Part shown: positions 55,371 to 64,000 of the stretch, one piece after another | Numbering within the stretch: the stretch's first letter is position 1 | Layout of the letters: each line of letters opens with the position of its first letter | NCBI GenBank assembly: GCA_965234335.1 | Contig: OZ248426.1 | Location: 62,001-126,000 of the forward strand | DNA: 64,000 bases | Source of the DNA: Leadbetterella lacustris | GTDB lineage: Bacteria; Bacteroidota; Bacteroidia; Cytophagales; Spirosomataceae | Direction: 5' to 3' | Position numbers and translations under genes: made by a program | Notes under the pieces: model-generated | What the model was told of the DNA's origin: nothing | Seen by the model: the letters and a program-made list of their open reading frames with translations, nothing else | The model's database searches: none

Positions 55371-56856
55371 TAATCTGCAAGCCCAAACGCCCCGCGTATT
55401 CTATGAAATCTTCATTCGTTCATTTTGTGATTCTAACAACGACGGCAAGGGCGACTTAAACGGAATTACCTCCAAACTTGACTATTTGCAAGACCTCGGC
55501 GTAGAGGGTATTTGGATTACTCCCTTTTTTCTGTCCAACTCTTACCATAAATACGATGTCATTGATTATAAGTCGGTTGATGCTGAATGTGGCACAATGG
55601 AAGACTTCGAGAATTTGATAAAAGAAGCCCATAAACGTAATATAAAAGTACTGATAGATTTTGTAATCAATCATACTAGTAGCGAGCACAGTTGGTTTTT
55701 AGAAGCCCAAAAAGGCAAAGAGAATCCGTACAGAAACTATTATATATGGCTTTCGCCCGCACAAATCAAAGCCAAGGGAATTGCTGAAAGAGAAGCTACG
55801 GCCGACAGTGCTGAGAAACAACCGTGGCACTGGGCAAGGAAAGGCGATGACGAGAAATATTACGGTATGTTTTGGAACAAAATGCCGGATTTAAACATGG
55901 ATAACCCAAAGGTGCGTCAGGAAATCTATGAAATTGGTCGTTTTTGGTTAGCAAAAGGTGTAGATGGATTCAGAATGGATGCCGCAAAACATATTTATCC
56001 CGACTGGGAATCCGAAAAATGTCATGCTTTTTGGGAGGAATTCAGGCAAAGAATGGAAGCCATAAAATCGGATGTTTATATAGTGGGAGAGGTATGGACT
56101 TCGGCGGAAAAGATTGCTCCGTTTTTTAGAGGTTTGAAAGCCAACTTTAATTTCGATTTGTGTTTTGCGATACAGGATATCATAAAAACAGGACACGATG
56201 CAAAGCATATAGTATCGATGTTGATTAGAAACCATAACTTGTTTTCAAAAGAAAACCCTGATTTTATAGATGCCAGCATGCTCAGCAATCACGATCAAGT
56301 CCGGATTGGTAGTATAGCAGATGGAAATATTGAAAAGCTCAAATTGGCAGCTAATTTGTTGCTGACATTGCCGGGAAATCCATATTTATACTATGGAGAA
56401 GAAATAGGCATGAAAGGCAAAAAGCCGGATGAGAATATCAGAGAGGCATTTATCTGGAACAAACGTTCGGAAGACAATGATCGAACCAATTGGCGAAAAC
56501 CAGTTTATAATACCGACTCCAAAACCACGCCCCTGAAGTTTCAGATAGCGGAGGAAAATTCGCTTTTTAATCATTACAAAAAAATGATTGCCTTGCGAAA
56601 ATCAATTCCGGCTTTGGCTCAAATTAGCCCAGCGAATCTTAAAAAGTCAAGTATTTCAAATGAAAAAGTAGTTTCGTTTATAAGACCTCATAAAAATGGT
56701 GATGTACTTGTTATACAGAACATTACATATGAAAATGTGGAGGTTTTAGTAAAGGAGAGAATTGAGAACGTATTTTTTTCAATGAAAGGTTCGAATTTAG
56801 ATGGGCAGAAAGTAAAACTTGGGGCTTATGAGGTAATCATTCTGGAGATAGAATAA
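55363..56856 (+). CDS. GH13 alpha-amylase-family glycosidase, cytoplasmic
   Basis: 497 aa from TTG 55363, the only start in frame before homology begins (RVFYEIFIRSF). Catalytic residues: Asp206 in GFRMDAAKH, Glu243 in IVGEVW, and Asp311 in LSNHDQ; region I is DFVINHTSS. Without a signal peptide it acts in the cytoplasm on maltodextrin or a related alpha-glucoside. It resembles oligo-glucosidase and trehalose-synthase type enzymes; the exact specificity cannot be read. It ends with a bidirectional terminator. Confidence 0.88.
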   Translation: MNNNLQAQTPRVFYEIFIRSFCDSNNDGKGDLNGITSKLDYLQDLGVEGIWITPFFLSNSYHKYDVIDYKSVDAECGTMEDFENLIKEAHKRNIKVLIDFVINHTSSEHSWFLEAQKGKENPYRNYYIWLSPAQIKAKGIAEREATADSAEKQPWHWARKGDDEKYYGMFWNKMPDLNMDNPKVRQEIYEIGRFWLAKGVDGFRMDAAKHIYPDWESEKCHAFWEEFRQRMEAIKSDVYIVGEVWTSAEKIAPFFRGLKANFNFDLCFAIQDIIKTGHDAKHIVSMLIRNHNLFSKENPDFIDASMLSNHDQVRIGSIADGNIEKLKLAANLLLTLPGNPYLYYGEEIGMKGKKPDENIREAFIWNKRSEDNDRTNWRKPVYNTDSKTTPLKFQIAEENSLFNHYKKMIALRKSIPALAQISPANLKKSSISNEKVVSFIRPHKNGDVLVIQNITYENVEVLVKERIENVFFSMKGSNLDGQKVKLGAYEVIILEIE

Positions 56857-56962
56857 TTTTACTACACAATTATTGGATTAAGTTGACCCCTTTGAGGTCA
56901 TTATGGATTTTATAAAAAATGACCGCAGGACGGCCTAAAAAATTTAATCAAAATGATTTTAT

Positions 56963-56996
56963 GAAAAATCCGACCTCAACAAGTCGGATTTTTCTT
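56963..56996. terminator. Bidirectional terminator between GH13 and M28 genes
   Basis: Twelve-pair perfect stem (gaaaaatccgac/gtcggatttttc) with loop ctcaacaa, A-rich on one side and T-rich on the other, placed between convergent genes. Confidence 0.85.
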
Positions 56997-57039
56997 TAAT
57001 ATTTTAGTTTTTAAAAAAACAGATAAACATACCTATGCA

Positions 57040-57092
57040 GGTAATTTATTAATCAGTGCATATCTGTCAAATCCGTGTCATCTGTGTTCAAT
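57040..57092. repeat. Dispersed 'ATCCGTGTCATCTGTG' type repeat
   Basis: aatccgtgtcatctgtgttc at 57073-57092, preceded by aatcagtgcatatctgtc. Related phrases lie at 35664-35710 (same direction, divergent) and, reversed, at 63459-63479. I recall such strings as common intergenic elements in Bacteroidetes; no search was made. Confidence 0.5.
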
Positions 57093-57110
57093 TTTAACAC
57101 AAGGCAAAAT

Positions 57111-58757
57111 TCACTTCTTCAACCTTAGATAAAAGAAATCATCTTTCTTCCACGCCACACGTTTTTTGTCTTGAGCAGCCATGTAGCTAATTAAGAAATT
57201 CACCTGAGCATATTTACGGCTCGCCGACCACACAAAACCATTTTCAATTTGGTCAGAAGGTCTGTGATAATGTGCCGCACGCCATTTTTTCACGTCTTCA
57301 GCTAGGTTTTTGTTGGAATTTATGTGACCAAACTTGACATGTAAGGCCGGAATTCCCGCCTTCACAAAGCTGTATTGGTCACTTCTCACAAAACGTCCTT
57401 CTGTTGGTTCTGGGTCGGATTCAATGCTCAGATTCAATAGATTTGCAGCCTTTTTTGTGATATCATCTAAAGTGCTGTGCTCGGCTCCAAGCGGTGCTAT
57501 AGATTCCAGCTGGGCCAAAAATGTCGGCATGTCGGTGTTTACATCCACCACAATATCTTTTTTCGGAACAGTAGGATTATTTGCAAAATAGGCTGACCCT
57601 AAAAGACCCATTTCCTCAGCTGTACACATCAAAAATAATATACTCCGTTTGGGTTTTACTGGCAATTGGCTGTAAGTTCTGGCTATTTCCAGAGCGGCTG
57701 CTACTCCAGAGGCGTTGTCGTGGGCACCGTTATAAATCGAGTCGCCTTCTATGGCTTTTCCAACTCCCAAATGATCTAAATGAGCAGAATGAATAACGTA
57801 TTCTTTGTTTAGTTTTTTGTCAGTTCCTTCTATTTTACCAATGACGTTGTAGCTTTCAATATCGCTATAAACAGACTCGTAAATGCCTGATGCAGTTGTT
57901 TTTAGGTTTTGGCTTACGTAGTTCCCTTTTTCCAAACCTTTCCAAATTTCTTCCAGATTCAGGCCATTGGCTTTCATCAAATCTTTCAACACATCTACCG
58001 TAATGCTACCCGCTACTTGGATATTGCCACCCATATAATTGGCCGAAGGAGTCAGTTTTCCATCTGGTTTTATAGCTACAGTGCTTCCACCTTGAATGGA
58101 TAAATTGGCTCCGACTTTAAAACGAGCAGTATTATTTTCATAGTTGCAAAGCAAAACACCTACGGCTCCGTGTTTCAGAGCATAGTCTTGATAAGTGCTT
58201 GGATATCTGAGGTGTAGCTTTACGTTGGCAGGTACGTTATCAGGCGATTTTTGCAAAATCACACAGATTTTTCCTTTCACGTCAATGTTTTTGTAATCAT
58301 TAAAACCCAGTTCTGGAGCGTCAATTCCGGAGCCTACAAAAACCAAAGGTGCGTTGAAATCAACTATTGCTCTTTCGGGATTGGCATAGAATAAGTAATC
58401 TTCGCCGAGTGTTAATTTTTTGGAAGAACCGTCATTTTGGGCAAAATTTAGACTCGTTTTTCCCTTAACCAATTTTGAATTTCTTAAAACTACTTTTTGG
58501 GTGTAGCCTCCATTTTCGCCTGCCGGCAGAATACCCATGCTTTTATATTCTTTAATGACATAATCCACTGCCATTTGGTAGCCTGGTTTGCCAGGTTTTC
58601 TGCCCAAAAGAGCATCACTCGCCAAATAGGCAACGTGTGCTTTGATTTTATTGGTATCAATGGTTTCAGTCAGTTTTAAAACTTCTGAAGTCACCATTTG
58701 GGCGAAAGTGCCAATGGGGAATAATAAAAAAAAGATACTTAATTTGTTGATTTTCAT
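57111..58757 (-). CDS. Secreted M28-family aminopeptidase
   Basis: 548 aa. A signal peptide (KINKLSIFFLLFPIGTFA) is followed by an N-terminal domain, a PA insert (LVFVGSGIDAPELGFNDY ... GAVGVLLCNY), and the M28 core: HSAHLDHLGVG near 322-332, NGAHDNASGVAAALE, CTAEEMGLLGS with the catalytic Glu, VNTDMP, and HVKFGHINSN near the end. Two zinc ions remove N-terminal residues from peptides in the periplasm or outside. Follows the DUF5916 gene by 13 bases, so one transcript. Confidence 0.9.
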   Translation of the reverse strand: MKINKLSIFFLLFPIGTFAQMVTSEVLKLTETIDTNKIKAHVAYLASDALLGRKPGKPGYQMAVDYVIKEYKSMGILPAGENGGYTQKVVLRNSKLVKGKTSLNFAQNDGSSKKLTLGEDYLFYANPERAIVDFNAPLVFVGSGIDAPELGFNDYKNIDVKGKICVILQKSPDNVPANVKLHLRYPSTYQDYALKHGAVGVLLCNYENNTARFKVGANLSIQGGSTVAIKPDGKLTPSANYMGGNIQVAGSITVDVLKDLMKANGLNLEEIWKGLEKGNYVSQNLKTTASGIYESVYSDIESYNVIGKIEGTDKKLNKEYVIHSAHLDHLGVGKAIEGDSIYNGAHDNASGVAAALEIARTYSQLPVKPKRSILFLMCTAEEMGLLGSAYFANNPTVPKKDIVVDVNTDMPTFLAQLESIAPLGAEHSTLDDITKKAANLLNLSIESDPEPTEGRFVRSDQYSFVKAGIPALHVKFGHINSNKNLAEDVKKWRAAHYHRPSDQIENGFVWSASRKYAQVNFLISYMAAQDKKRVAWKKDDFFYLRLKK

Positions 58758-58770
58758 TTTGTTTTAAAGT

Positions 58771-61083
58771 TTACACATTTAACCAATAAGTCATTTTTAA
58801 TATCAAAGCTCGGTTTTTTGGCGTCCACGGTTGTATGCCGAATCTCGGAATTTGCTCGGCGAAATAATTGTCGGTAAACACCAAAAATATATCACTAACG
58901 GGCTTAAATCTCCACTGCAAGCGACTGTTAATATTAGTATTGTTGGTTTGAGAATTATACTGAAAATACGTACTCAAAAACACCGATTTTGAAAAAGACA
59001 TTTCCGCTTTTGGGCCTATTAGCCAATATTTCACCGAGTTGTATGGTTTTTGCATCTTTATATCGGTATAAAACACATCCATAGCCAATATGCCATAAGG
59101 TTGAATTCGGTAGTTAAATGTTGATTCTATGCCCAAAACTTTACCGTCATTTATTTTTTCGCTTCTAAAATTTTTACCACCATAAATGAGGAAATTTCCG
59201 TAAAATTTGAATCTTTTGGGTGAGGTTATTTCTACGAAATAATTTCGGGTTCGGTACTCATCTACGGGTAGCGGCACCACGTTTTTCGACATATCAGGAT
59301 TGGGATTCTCAGAGGCATTGGTGATATCGAAAGGGAATTGTAACCTCGTGTAAGCCATGTAATATCCAGTAGTTAGCTGTCCCTCACTGGGCGAACTGAA
59401 AAACAGAAATATGGGCGATTCGGTGTCTAGACGTGTTCCATTTAGGTCAAAAACATCGCTTCCGTCTATGCCTATACCGTAGGAGTTTATCTTTTTGGCT
59501 ATTTTATTATTTTTCGGGTTTAAAATTAACTGTACAGGCCTAAAAACAGTATAAACACCTGGCCTTGGCGTGTAACCCACCTCCGTATTGTAATCCTGGC
59601 CAAGTCTGGCTACTCCCAGATTGATATCCAAATGTGGATGGTGATATCCAATATACTGGTTAATCATGCTGGCGTCTTTTCCCGCACCTGGGCTGAAAGA
59701 TTGGTGGTAGGCTGTCTCGGTTTCGAGCCTATTGTTAGGCGAATAATAATTAAACTCAAGGCCCGCCATGCGGTTGTATTTGTCGATACCTTCGGTACTC
59801 GAAGCGGGTAGATTTTTGAAAATATTCTCTTTATTGACCACAATAGCACCTATATACGACCTCGAAAATACTTTTCGTTGAACCACCCCAACAGAAAAGT
59901 TAGTTGCTGGTGAAAAGGCGTTTTCGGCGTGATTGAGCTTGGCCGTTTGCATATTCATGGCACCAATTCTCCAGTTTTCGTTAAGTTTTCCACTTAACCT
60001 TGCTCCTCCAATAATAGGAACCTGCTCCACCAAACCTGTGAAATTATTTCTGGTCAAACCAATTCTTCTCGAGAAAAACGGTCGTGAACCAGGAAACCCG
60101 AAAGTGCCGAATAAGTCGGAGTTTTCGATAAAAAACTGTCTTTTTTCAGGGAAAAATAACTCAAAACGGCTCAAATTGGTTTGCTGAGCATCTACTTCCA
60201 CTTGCGAGAAATCGGGATTTATAGTCAAGTCCAAATTGAGCGATGGCGTAATAGCAATTTTAGCATCCATTCCAGCTCCAAGTTTTGTTCTACCGTCAGG
60301 TTTTAGAGCATCAAGGTTTTCATTTCTTGGAAAATCCTTTGAATAATTGGTTGACAAATAAGGAATTAACGAAATATTAGCACCAGGTTTTGGCGGAGCA
60401 TCATCCCAAATCAACAAGCCCGTAAAGGCCAAATTATTGGGTCTAAAGTTTCTTGGAACAGGCGACCAAGTGGCGGACTCATTGGTTTGCATAAAAAACC
60501 TTCCGAAGTTTATTCTCCATGAGTTAGCGTTGTCTGTCACTTTGTAGCGAAGTGTAGTGAAAGGAATTGCTATTTCGGCAGTCCAAAAATCATCGTAATT
60601 TTTTACTTGCGAATACCATTTGTTGTCCCAAGAATAGTCAGCCTCAGTGCCTAGCGAAATCAGCCCTTCGCGTTGGACATTGAGTGGAGAAATAGAAAAC
60701 TGCATACCGTTGAGCTTGTCCTTAAAAGCATCGATGGTTACCGAAAACACATCACTTGACCCACTCTCAAAGTCTCTTTTTAATGAACTGACTGTATAGG
60801 CATTTTTCGGTTGGTATGCCTTCATGCCTACGTACAAAAATTTATCGTCGAAAGTTACCCTCACTTCCGTTTGATTTTTGGCAAATGAAGTATCAAAAGG
60901 TGCATTTTGAAAAAAACCAGTGGCCAAATCAGCGTTTTTCCAAGCTTCGTCGTCAAGATTACCGTCTAGTTTAATAGCAACAGCTGTCTTTTTAATGTGA
61001 ATTTCTTTGTCGTTGTTTTGAGAAAAAACTGCAGTTAGATTTAATAAAAAAATGGATAAAATCAGGAGTAGCGATGAACGCAT
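58771..61083 (-). CDS. DUF5916 protein with N-terminal CBM9-like domain
   Basis: 770 aa from ATG 61083; an upstream TTG at 61092 adds three residues. Signal peptide (RSSLLLILSIFLLNLTAVFSQ). Residues about 25-220 are a carbohydrate-binding family 9-like domain (AIKLDGNLDDEAWKNADLA; VRVTFDDKFLYVGMKAY). The rest is DUF5916: LDLTINPDFSQVEVDAQQ, RRQFFIENSDLF-like KRQFFIENSDLFGTFG, PFFSRRIG, then a barrel-like end. Outer-membrane protein of unknown function. First gene of a pair with the M28 peptidase. Confidence 0.85.
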   Translation of the reverse strand: MRSSLLLILSIFLLNLTAVFSQNNDKEIHIKKTAVAIKLDGNLDDEAWKNADLATGFFQNAPFDTSFAKNQTEVRVTFDDKFLYVGMKAYQPKNAYTVSSLKRDFESGSSDVFSVTIDAFKDKLNGMQFSISPLNVQREGLISLGTEADYSWDNKWYSQVKNYDDFWTAEIAIPFTTLRYKVTDNANSWRINFGRFFMQTNESATWSPVPRNFRPNNLAFTGLLIWDDAPPKPGANISLIPYLSTNYSKDFPRNENLDALKPDGRTKLGAGMDAKIAITPSLNLDLTINPDFSQVEVDAQQTNLSRFELFFPEKRQFFIENSDLFGTFGFPGSRPFFSRRIGLTRNNFTGLVEQVPIIGGARLSGKLNENWRIGAMNMQTAKLNHAENAFSPATNFSVGVVQRKVFSRSYIGAIVVNKENIFKNLPASSTEGIDKYNRMAGLEFNYYSPNNRLETETAYHQSFSPGAGKDASMINQYIGYHHPHLDINLGVARLGQDYNTEVGYTPRPGVYTVFRPVQLILNPKNNKIAKKINSYGIGIDGSDVFDLNGTRLDTESPIFLFFSSPSEGQLTTGYYMAYTRLQFPFDITNASENPNPDMSKNVVPLPVDEYRTRNYFVEITSPKRFKFYGNFLIYGGKNFRSEKINDGKVLGIESTFNYRIQPYGILAMDVFYTDIKMQKPYNSVKYWLIGPKAEMSFSKSVFLSTYFQYNSQTNNTNINSRLQWRFKPVSDIFLVFTDNYFAEQIPRFGIQPWTPKNRALILKMTYWLNV

Positions 61084-61167
61084 AAAGCACAATTTATAGG
61101 AATGAATAATGAAATTTTCTACAAATATGGTAGATTTATGTTTTTATATGAAATAGAATTTTGATAA

Positions 61168-63444
61168 ATGGCAAAAAGAAAGAAAAGGTCAGCGATTTTA
61201 GACCAAAAAGAACAGATTCACACATTTTTTAAAGAAAATACGGATAGAAATTATACAATGAACGACCTGTATAATTACCTCGACGTGTACGATAGCGAGG
61301 AGAAAATTTTCGTAAAATTGATTTTAGAAGATTTGCTGGACGAGGGCAAAATAATGTCTGTGGGTGGGAGTAGATATGTGATTAATAATGAGCCAATAAA
61401 AGCCCACGTAACGGGTAAGGTAGATTTCGTAAATCCGAAATTTGCTTTTATTAGATTTGACGAAAATGAGTCAGATATTTTTGTGAGTTCGGATGATTTG
61501 AATGGTGCGTTGGATGGCGATACCGTTTCTGTAAAAATTATCGGTCAACGCAAAAACGGTAAAAATCCAGAGGGCAGGGTCGTAGAAGTGCTTTCGAGAG
61601 GTAGAGACGAGGTGGTAGGAAAAATAAAAGTTTTTGCCAATTATGCCTTGGTAAGCCCTGACAATAAGGGCTTCCATGAAAATGTTTTCGTGGCAAAAGA
61701 CCAGATAAACGGAGCAGAAACCAACGATTTGGTGATTGTGAAAATCCTGAAATTCCCTGAAAATCATGTGCAAGCCTCTGGCTCCGTACTCGAAATTCTT
61801 GGCAAAGCGGGCGACAACGATGCTGAGATGCACGCTATCATGGCGGAGTTTGGTTTGCCCATAAAGTTTCCTGACGATGTGCACAACGAGGCCGAGGCTA
61901 TTTCTGAAGTTATAACCGAGACAGAAATCAAAAAACGCCGCGATTTCCGTGAAACACTCACATTTACAATTGACCCAGCCGATGCCAAAGACTTTGACGA
62001 TGCCATCAGTTATAAGGCTTTGGAGAACGGAAATTATGAAATAGGGGTGCATATAGCAGATGTTTCGCATTACTTGCAGCCCGATACTAAGCTGGAAGCC
62101 GAAGCTTTTAGAAGAGCCACTTCGGTATATTTGGTGGACAGAACCATTCCGATGCTGCCCGAAAAACTCTCGAACAACCTTTGTTCACTTCGCCCAAACG
62201 AAGATAAATTGGTATTTTCGGCGGTTTTTGAAGTGAATCATGCCGCACAAGTAGTAGGCGAGTGGTTTGGTAGAGCCATCATACATTCTGATAGGCGATT
62301 TGCTTATGAAGAAGCACAGGAAGTGATAGAAGATACCGAAAATAAAGAACCGATTTACGACCCGATTCTCAAAAACTTGAACCGCATGGCTCTGATTTTG
62401 AGGAAAGAACGATTCAATAAGGGTGCGTTTAATTTCGAAACCAACGAAACGAAGTTTAATCTAGACGAAAAAGGCCGACCGATTGGTGTTTTCCAGAAAG
62501 TGCGGAAAGATGCCCATAAACTCATAGAGGAATTTATGCTTTTAGCCAACAAGCATGTGGCCCAGTTTGTGTACAATATCGCCAAGAAAAAAGACAAAGA
62601 AGCCGAAGCCTATACCATGGTGTATCGTGTGCATGAGCCGCCCAATCCTACCAAAATGGATACTTTTGCTAAGTTTGCCAACAAGCTAGGTTTTGTGGTA
62701 AAAACGGGCTCTACGGCGGCACTGTCAAAGTCATTGAACGGCCTAATGACCGAAATAGAAGGTTCTCCTGTGCAAAACGTGTTGGAGTCTTTGGCCGTAA
62801 GAACCATGAGCAAGGCCCGTTATTCTACCCAAAACTTGGGGCATTTTGGCTTGGCCTTTGACCATTATAGCCACTTTACTTCGCCCATCAGAAGATACCC
62901 CGACGTGATGGCCCATCGCATGTTGCAGCATTATTTGGATGGAGGCAAATCACTCCCAGCTGATGATTATGAGGTAAAATGCAAGCACTCTTCAGATCAA
63001 GAAAAACTGGCATCAGAGGCCGAAAGGGCTTCTATCAAATACAAACAGGTAGAATACATGAGCTACCAGTCTCGCTCCGATATTTTCAATGGTGTGGTTA
63101 CTGGCGTGGCCGAGTTTGGAATATTTGTGGAAATAGAAAACACAGGATGCGAAGGCATGGTGCGTTTGGCGGATTTAACTGACGATTTCTACGAATACGA
63201 TGCGGATAATTTCAGAGTAGTTGGCCGCAGAAAAGGCAAAATAATAGGTTTTGGAAATACAGTAAGGGTAAAAATAAAAGCCACCGACCTAGAAAAACGC
63301 TCGATGGACTTGGAGCTGATTTCGGTAGAAGGTAGCAGTTTCAAAATAAAAGATTCAGGCAAAACTTTACCTTTCCCAAAATCCAAAAAATCTAATCGCT
63401 CTTCGGGTGGTAGGGCTGATGGGAAAAGGACTAAGCGGAGGTAG
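61168..63444 (+). CDS. rnr: Ribonuclease R
   Basis: 758 aa. Order of domains: N-terminal winged helix (1-70), two cold-shock OB folds (KVDFVNPKFAFIRF; VVGKIKVFANYALV), the RNB catalytic domain (FTIDPADAKDFDDA near 266-279 with its metal-binding aspartates), an S1 domain from about 640 (NGVVTGVAEFGIFVE), and a basic tail (SKKSNRSSGGRADGKRTKRR). It degrades structured RNA from the 3' end. Stands alone, divergent from the DUF5916 gene. Confidence 0.94.
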   Translation: MAKRKKRSAILDQKEQIHTFFKENTDRNYTMNDLYNYLDVYDSEEKIFVKLILEDLLDEGKIMSVGGSRYVINNEPIKAHVTGKVDFVNPKFAFIRFDENESDIFVSSDDLNGALDGDTVSVKIIGQRKNGKNPEGRVVEVLSRGRDEVVGKIKVFANYALVSPDNKGFHENVFVAKDQINGAETNDLVIVKILKFPENHVQASGSVLEILGKAGDNDAEMHAIMAEFGLPIKFPDDVHNEAEAISEVITETEIKKRRDFRETLTFTIDPADAKDFDDAISYKALENGNYEIGVHIADVSHYLQPDTKLEAEAFRRATSVYLVDRTIPMLPEKLSNNLCSLRPNEDKLVFSAVFEVNHAAQVVGEWFGRAIIHSDRRFAYEEAQEVIEDTENKEPIYDPILKNLNRMALILRKERFNKGAFNFETNETKFNLDEKGRPIGVFQKVRKDAHKLIEEFMLLANKHVAQFVYNIAKKKDKEAEAYTMVYRVHEPPNPTKMDTFAKFANKLGFVVKTGSTAALSKSLNGLMTEIEGSPVQNVLESLAVRTMSKARYSTQNLGHFGLAFDHYSHFTSPIRRYPDVMAHRMLQHYLDGGKSLPADDYEVKCKHSSDQEKLASEAERASIKYKQVEYMSYQSRSDIFNGVVTGVAEFGIFVEIENTGCEGMVRLADLTDDFYEYDADNFRVVGRRKGKIIGFGNTVRVKIKATDLEKRSMDLELISVEGSSFKIKDSGKTLPFPKSKKSNRSSGGRADGKRTKRR

Positions 63445-63458
63445 GTATTTAATTGGAA

Positions 63459-63479
63459 CACAGATGATACATATTCAAC
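63459..63479. repeat. Reversed copy of the dispersed 'ATCTGTGTTC' repeat
   Basis: gaacacagatgatacatatt is the complement, with a few changes, of the repeat at 57073-57092. Confidence 0.45.
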
Positions 63480-63573
63480 TTATTAGCACAGATATTTTGG
63501 TTGATTCATTTGGTATTTAAACTTAACATGGTTTTTCAAATCGTGGTTATTTATATTTACATATATTTCTTTG

Positions 63574-63592
63574 AGCGATTTGGAAAATCGCT
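63574..63592 (+). other. Hairpin in the leader of the last gene
   Basis: agcgattt/aaatcgct, eight perfect pairs with loop gga, ending ten bases before the ATG at 63603. It may affect translation of the membrane protein; not tested. Confidence 0.4.
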
Positions 63593-63602
63593 TCACCTAT
63601 TT

Positions 63603-64000
63603 ATGAATTCATTCTACATAAAACTCCTCATAATGCCCACGGTGGTGGCTTTGGTTACGATTGTTAGCAAAAAGTGGGGAAATAGCATTGGCGGTATATT
63701 GGCGGGTTTGCCTTGGGTGGCCGGGCCTATTATTTTGTTTATAGCATTGGAGCAAGGGCTTGATTTTGCCGTGAATTCCATCCCTGGCGTCATGGTGGGC
63801 ATTATTGGTTGGTCTTTCTTTTGTGTGGTATATGTGTTGGTGGGTAGGCGTTATAATGCCCTCGTGAGCGTACTTGCTGGATATTTGGCCTATACTTTGG
63901 TGGGCGTTTTATTAAATCCAGCCATCGACTATCTTAATGTTTATCAGTGGTTTGCATTGAGTTTGTTGGTGCTTTTTCTAGGTTTGTTCTTTTTTCCAAA
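63603..64000 (+). CDS. Integral membrane protein, N-terminal part
   Basis: Open from ATG 63603 to the right edge (132 codons). Repeated hydrophobic segments: LLIMPTVVALVTIV, SIGGILAGLPWVAGPIILF, VMVGIIGWSFFCVVYVLVG, LVSVLAGYLAYTLVGVLL and LSLLVLFLGLFFF. The pattern SKKWGNSIGGILAGLPWVAG resembles small unnamed membrane proteins found across bacteria in which each half has a WG..GG...GLP-type motif. No function known. Confidence 0.75.
   Translation, partial: MNSFYIKLLIMPTVVALVTIVSKKWGNSIGGILAGLPWVAGPIILFIALEQGLDFAVNSIPGVMVGIIGWSFFCVVYVLVGRRYNALVSVLAGYLAYTLVGVLLNPAIDYLNVYQWFALSLLVLFLGLFFFP

Overview
The window looks like chromosomal DNA of a Bacteroidota member, most likely order Cytophagales. 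Evidence: Bacteroidetes-type promoters (TTTG, about 19-21 bases, TAnnTTTG), almost no Shine-Dalgarno sequences, a SusD-like protein, DUF5686, DUF5916, DUF1573, DUF6132 and DUF6922 proteins, a fused E1 alpha/beta dehydrogenase, and the form of the 16S rRNA. Genus assignment was not attempted. There is no phage, insertion sequence or CRISPR array.

Layout. 1-2.1 kb: the tail of a SusD-like nutrient-binding lipoprotein and a ROK regulator. 2.1-7.8 kb: a full rRNA operon with two tandem promoters, 16S, tRNA-Ile, 23S and 5S, plus RNase III-type processing stems. The usual tRNA-Ala is missing and a 22-nt tRNA 3'-end scrap lies in its place. 7.8-8.35 kb: an unusual tandem array of degenerate 5S 3' halves carrying extra hairpins. 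8.6-15.4 kb: a Pif1-like helicase, an exported oxidoreductase, a DUF5686 outer-membrane protein and an SdiA-regulated-type protein. 15.5-17.3 kb: a three-gene HipB/HipS/HipT toxin-antitoxin locus with four operator-like repeats spaced exactly 41 bp apart. 17.3-20.8 kb: aspartokinase and a secreted prolyl oligopeptidase. 20.8-23.7 kb: an AT-rich accessory island of small unknown membrane or exported proteins, including a KTSC-domain lipoprotein whose signal peptide is out of frame at a T9 tract. 23.7-31.1 kb: a metalloprotease-like lipoprotein, a sugar isomerase-like protein, an overlapping HAD/CAT-like/Nudix/membrane operon, a GreA-like protein with an ATP-grasp enzyme, and DUF1573.

31.3-44.5 kb is mainly metabolic: alpha-keto acid dehydrogenase E1, an M20 peptidase, MurQ with a BatA-like protein, a ThuA-oxidoreductase fusion, SDR, GNAT, a sterol desaturase-like enzyme, an MFS transporter and Upp. 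A decayed toxin-antitoxin pair lies at 33.8-34.1 kb. 44.6-50.2 kb holds a stand-alone rpsJ, ispE, a broken sugar-dehydrogenase/PKD/NPCBM gene and deoC. 50.2-53.9 kb is a leftward cluster of exported proteins (META-like, serpin, LVIVD repeats, barrel protein). 54.1-55.2 kb is a compact four-gene operon with a rhodanese and small Cys-containing membrane proteins. 55.3-64 kb carries a GH13 enzyme, an M28 peptidase, a DUF5916 protein, RNase R and the start of a membrane protein.

The items most worth follow-up are the 5S-derived array, the regularly spaced operators of the split HipBST locus, the rhodanese operon, and the detached rpsJ. Functions are inferred from sequence read by eye; no database search was run.
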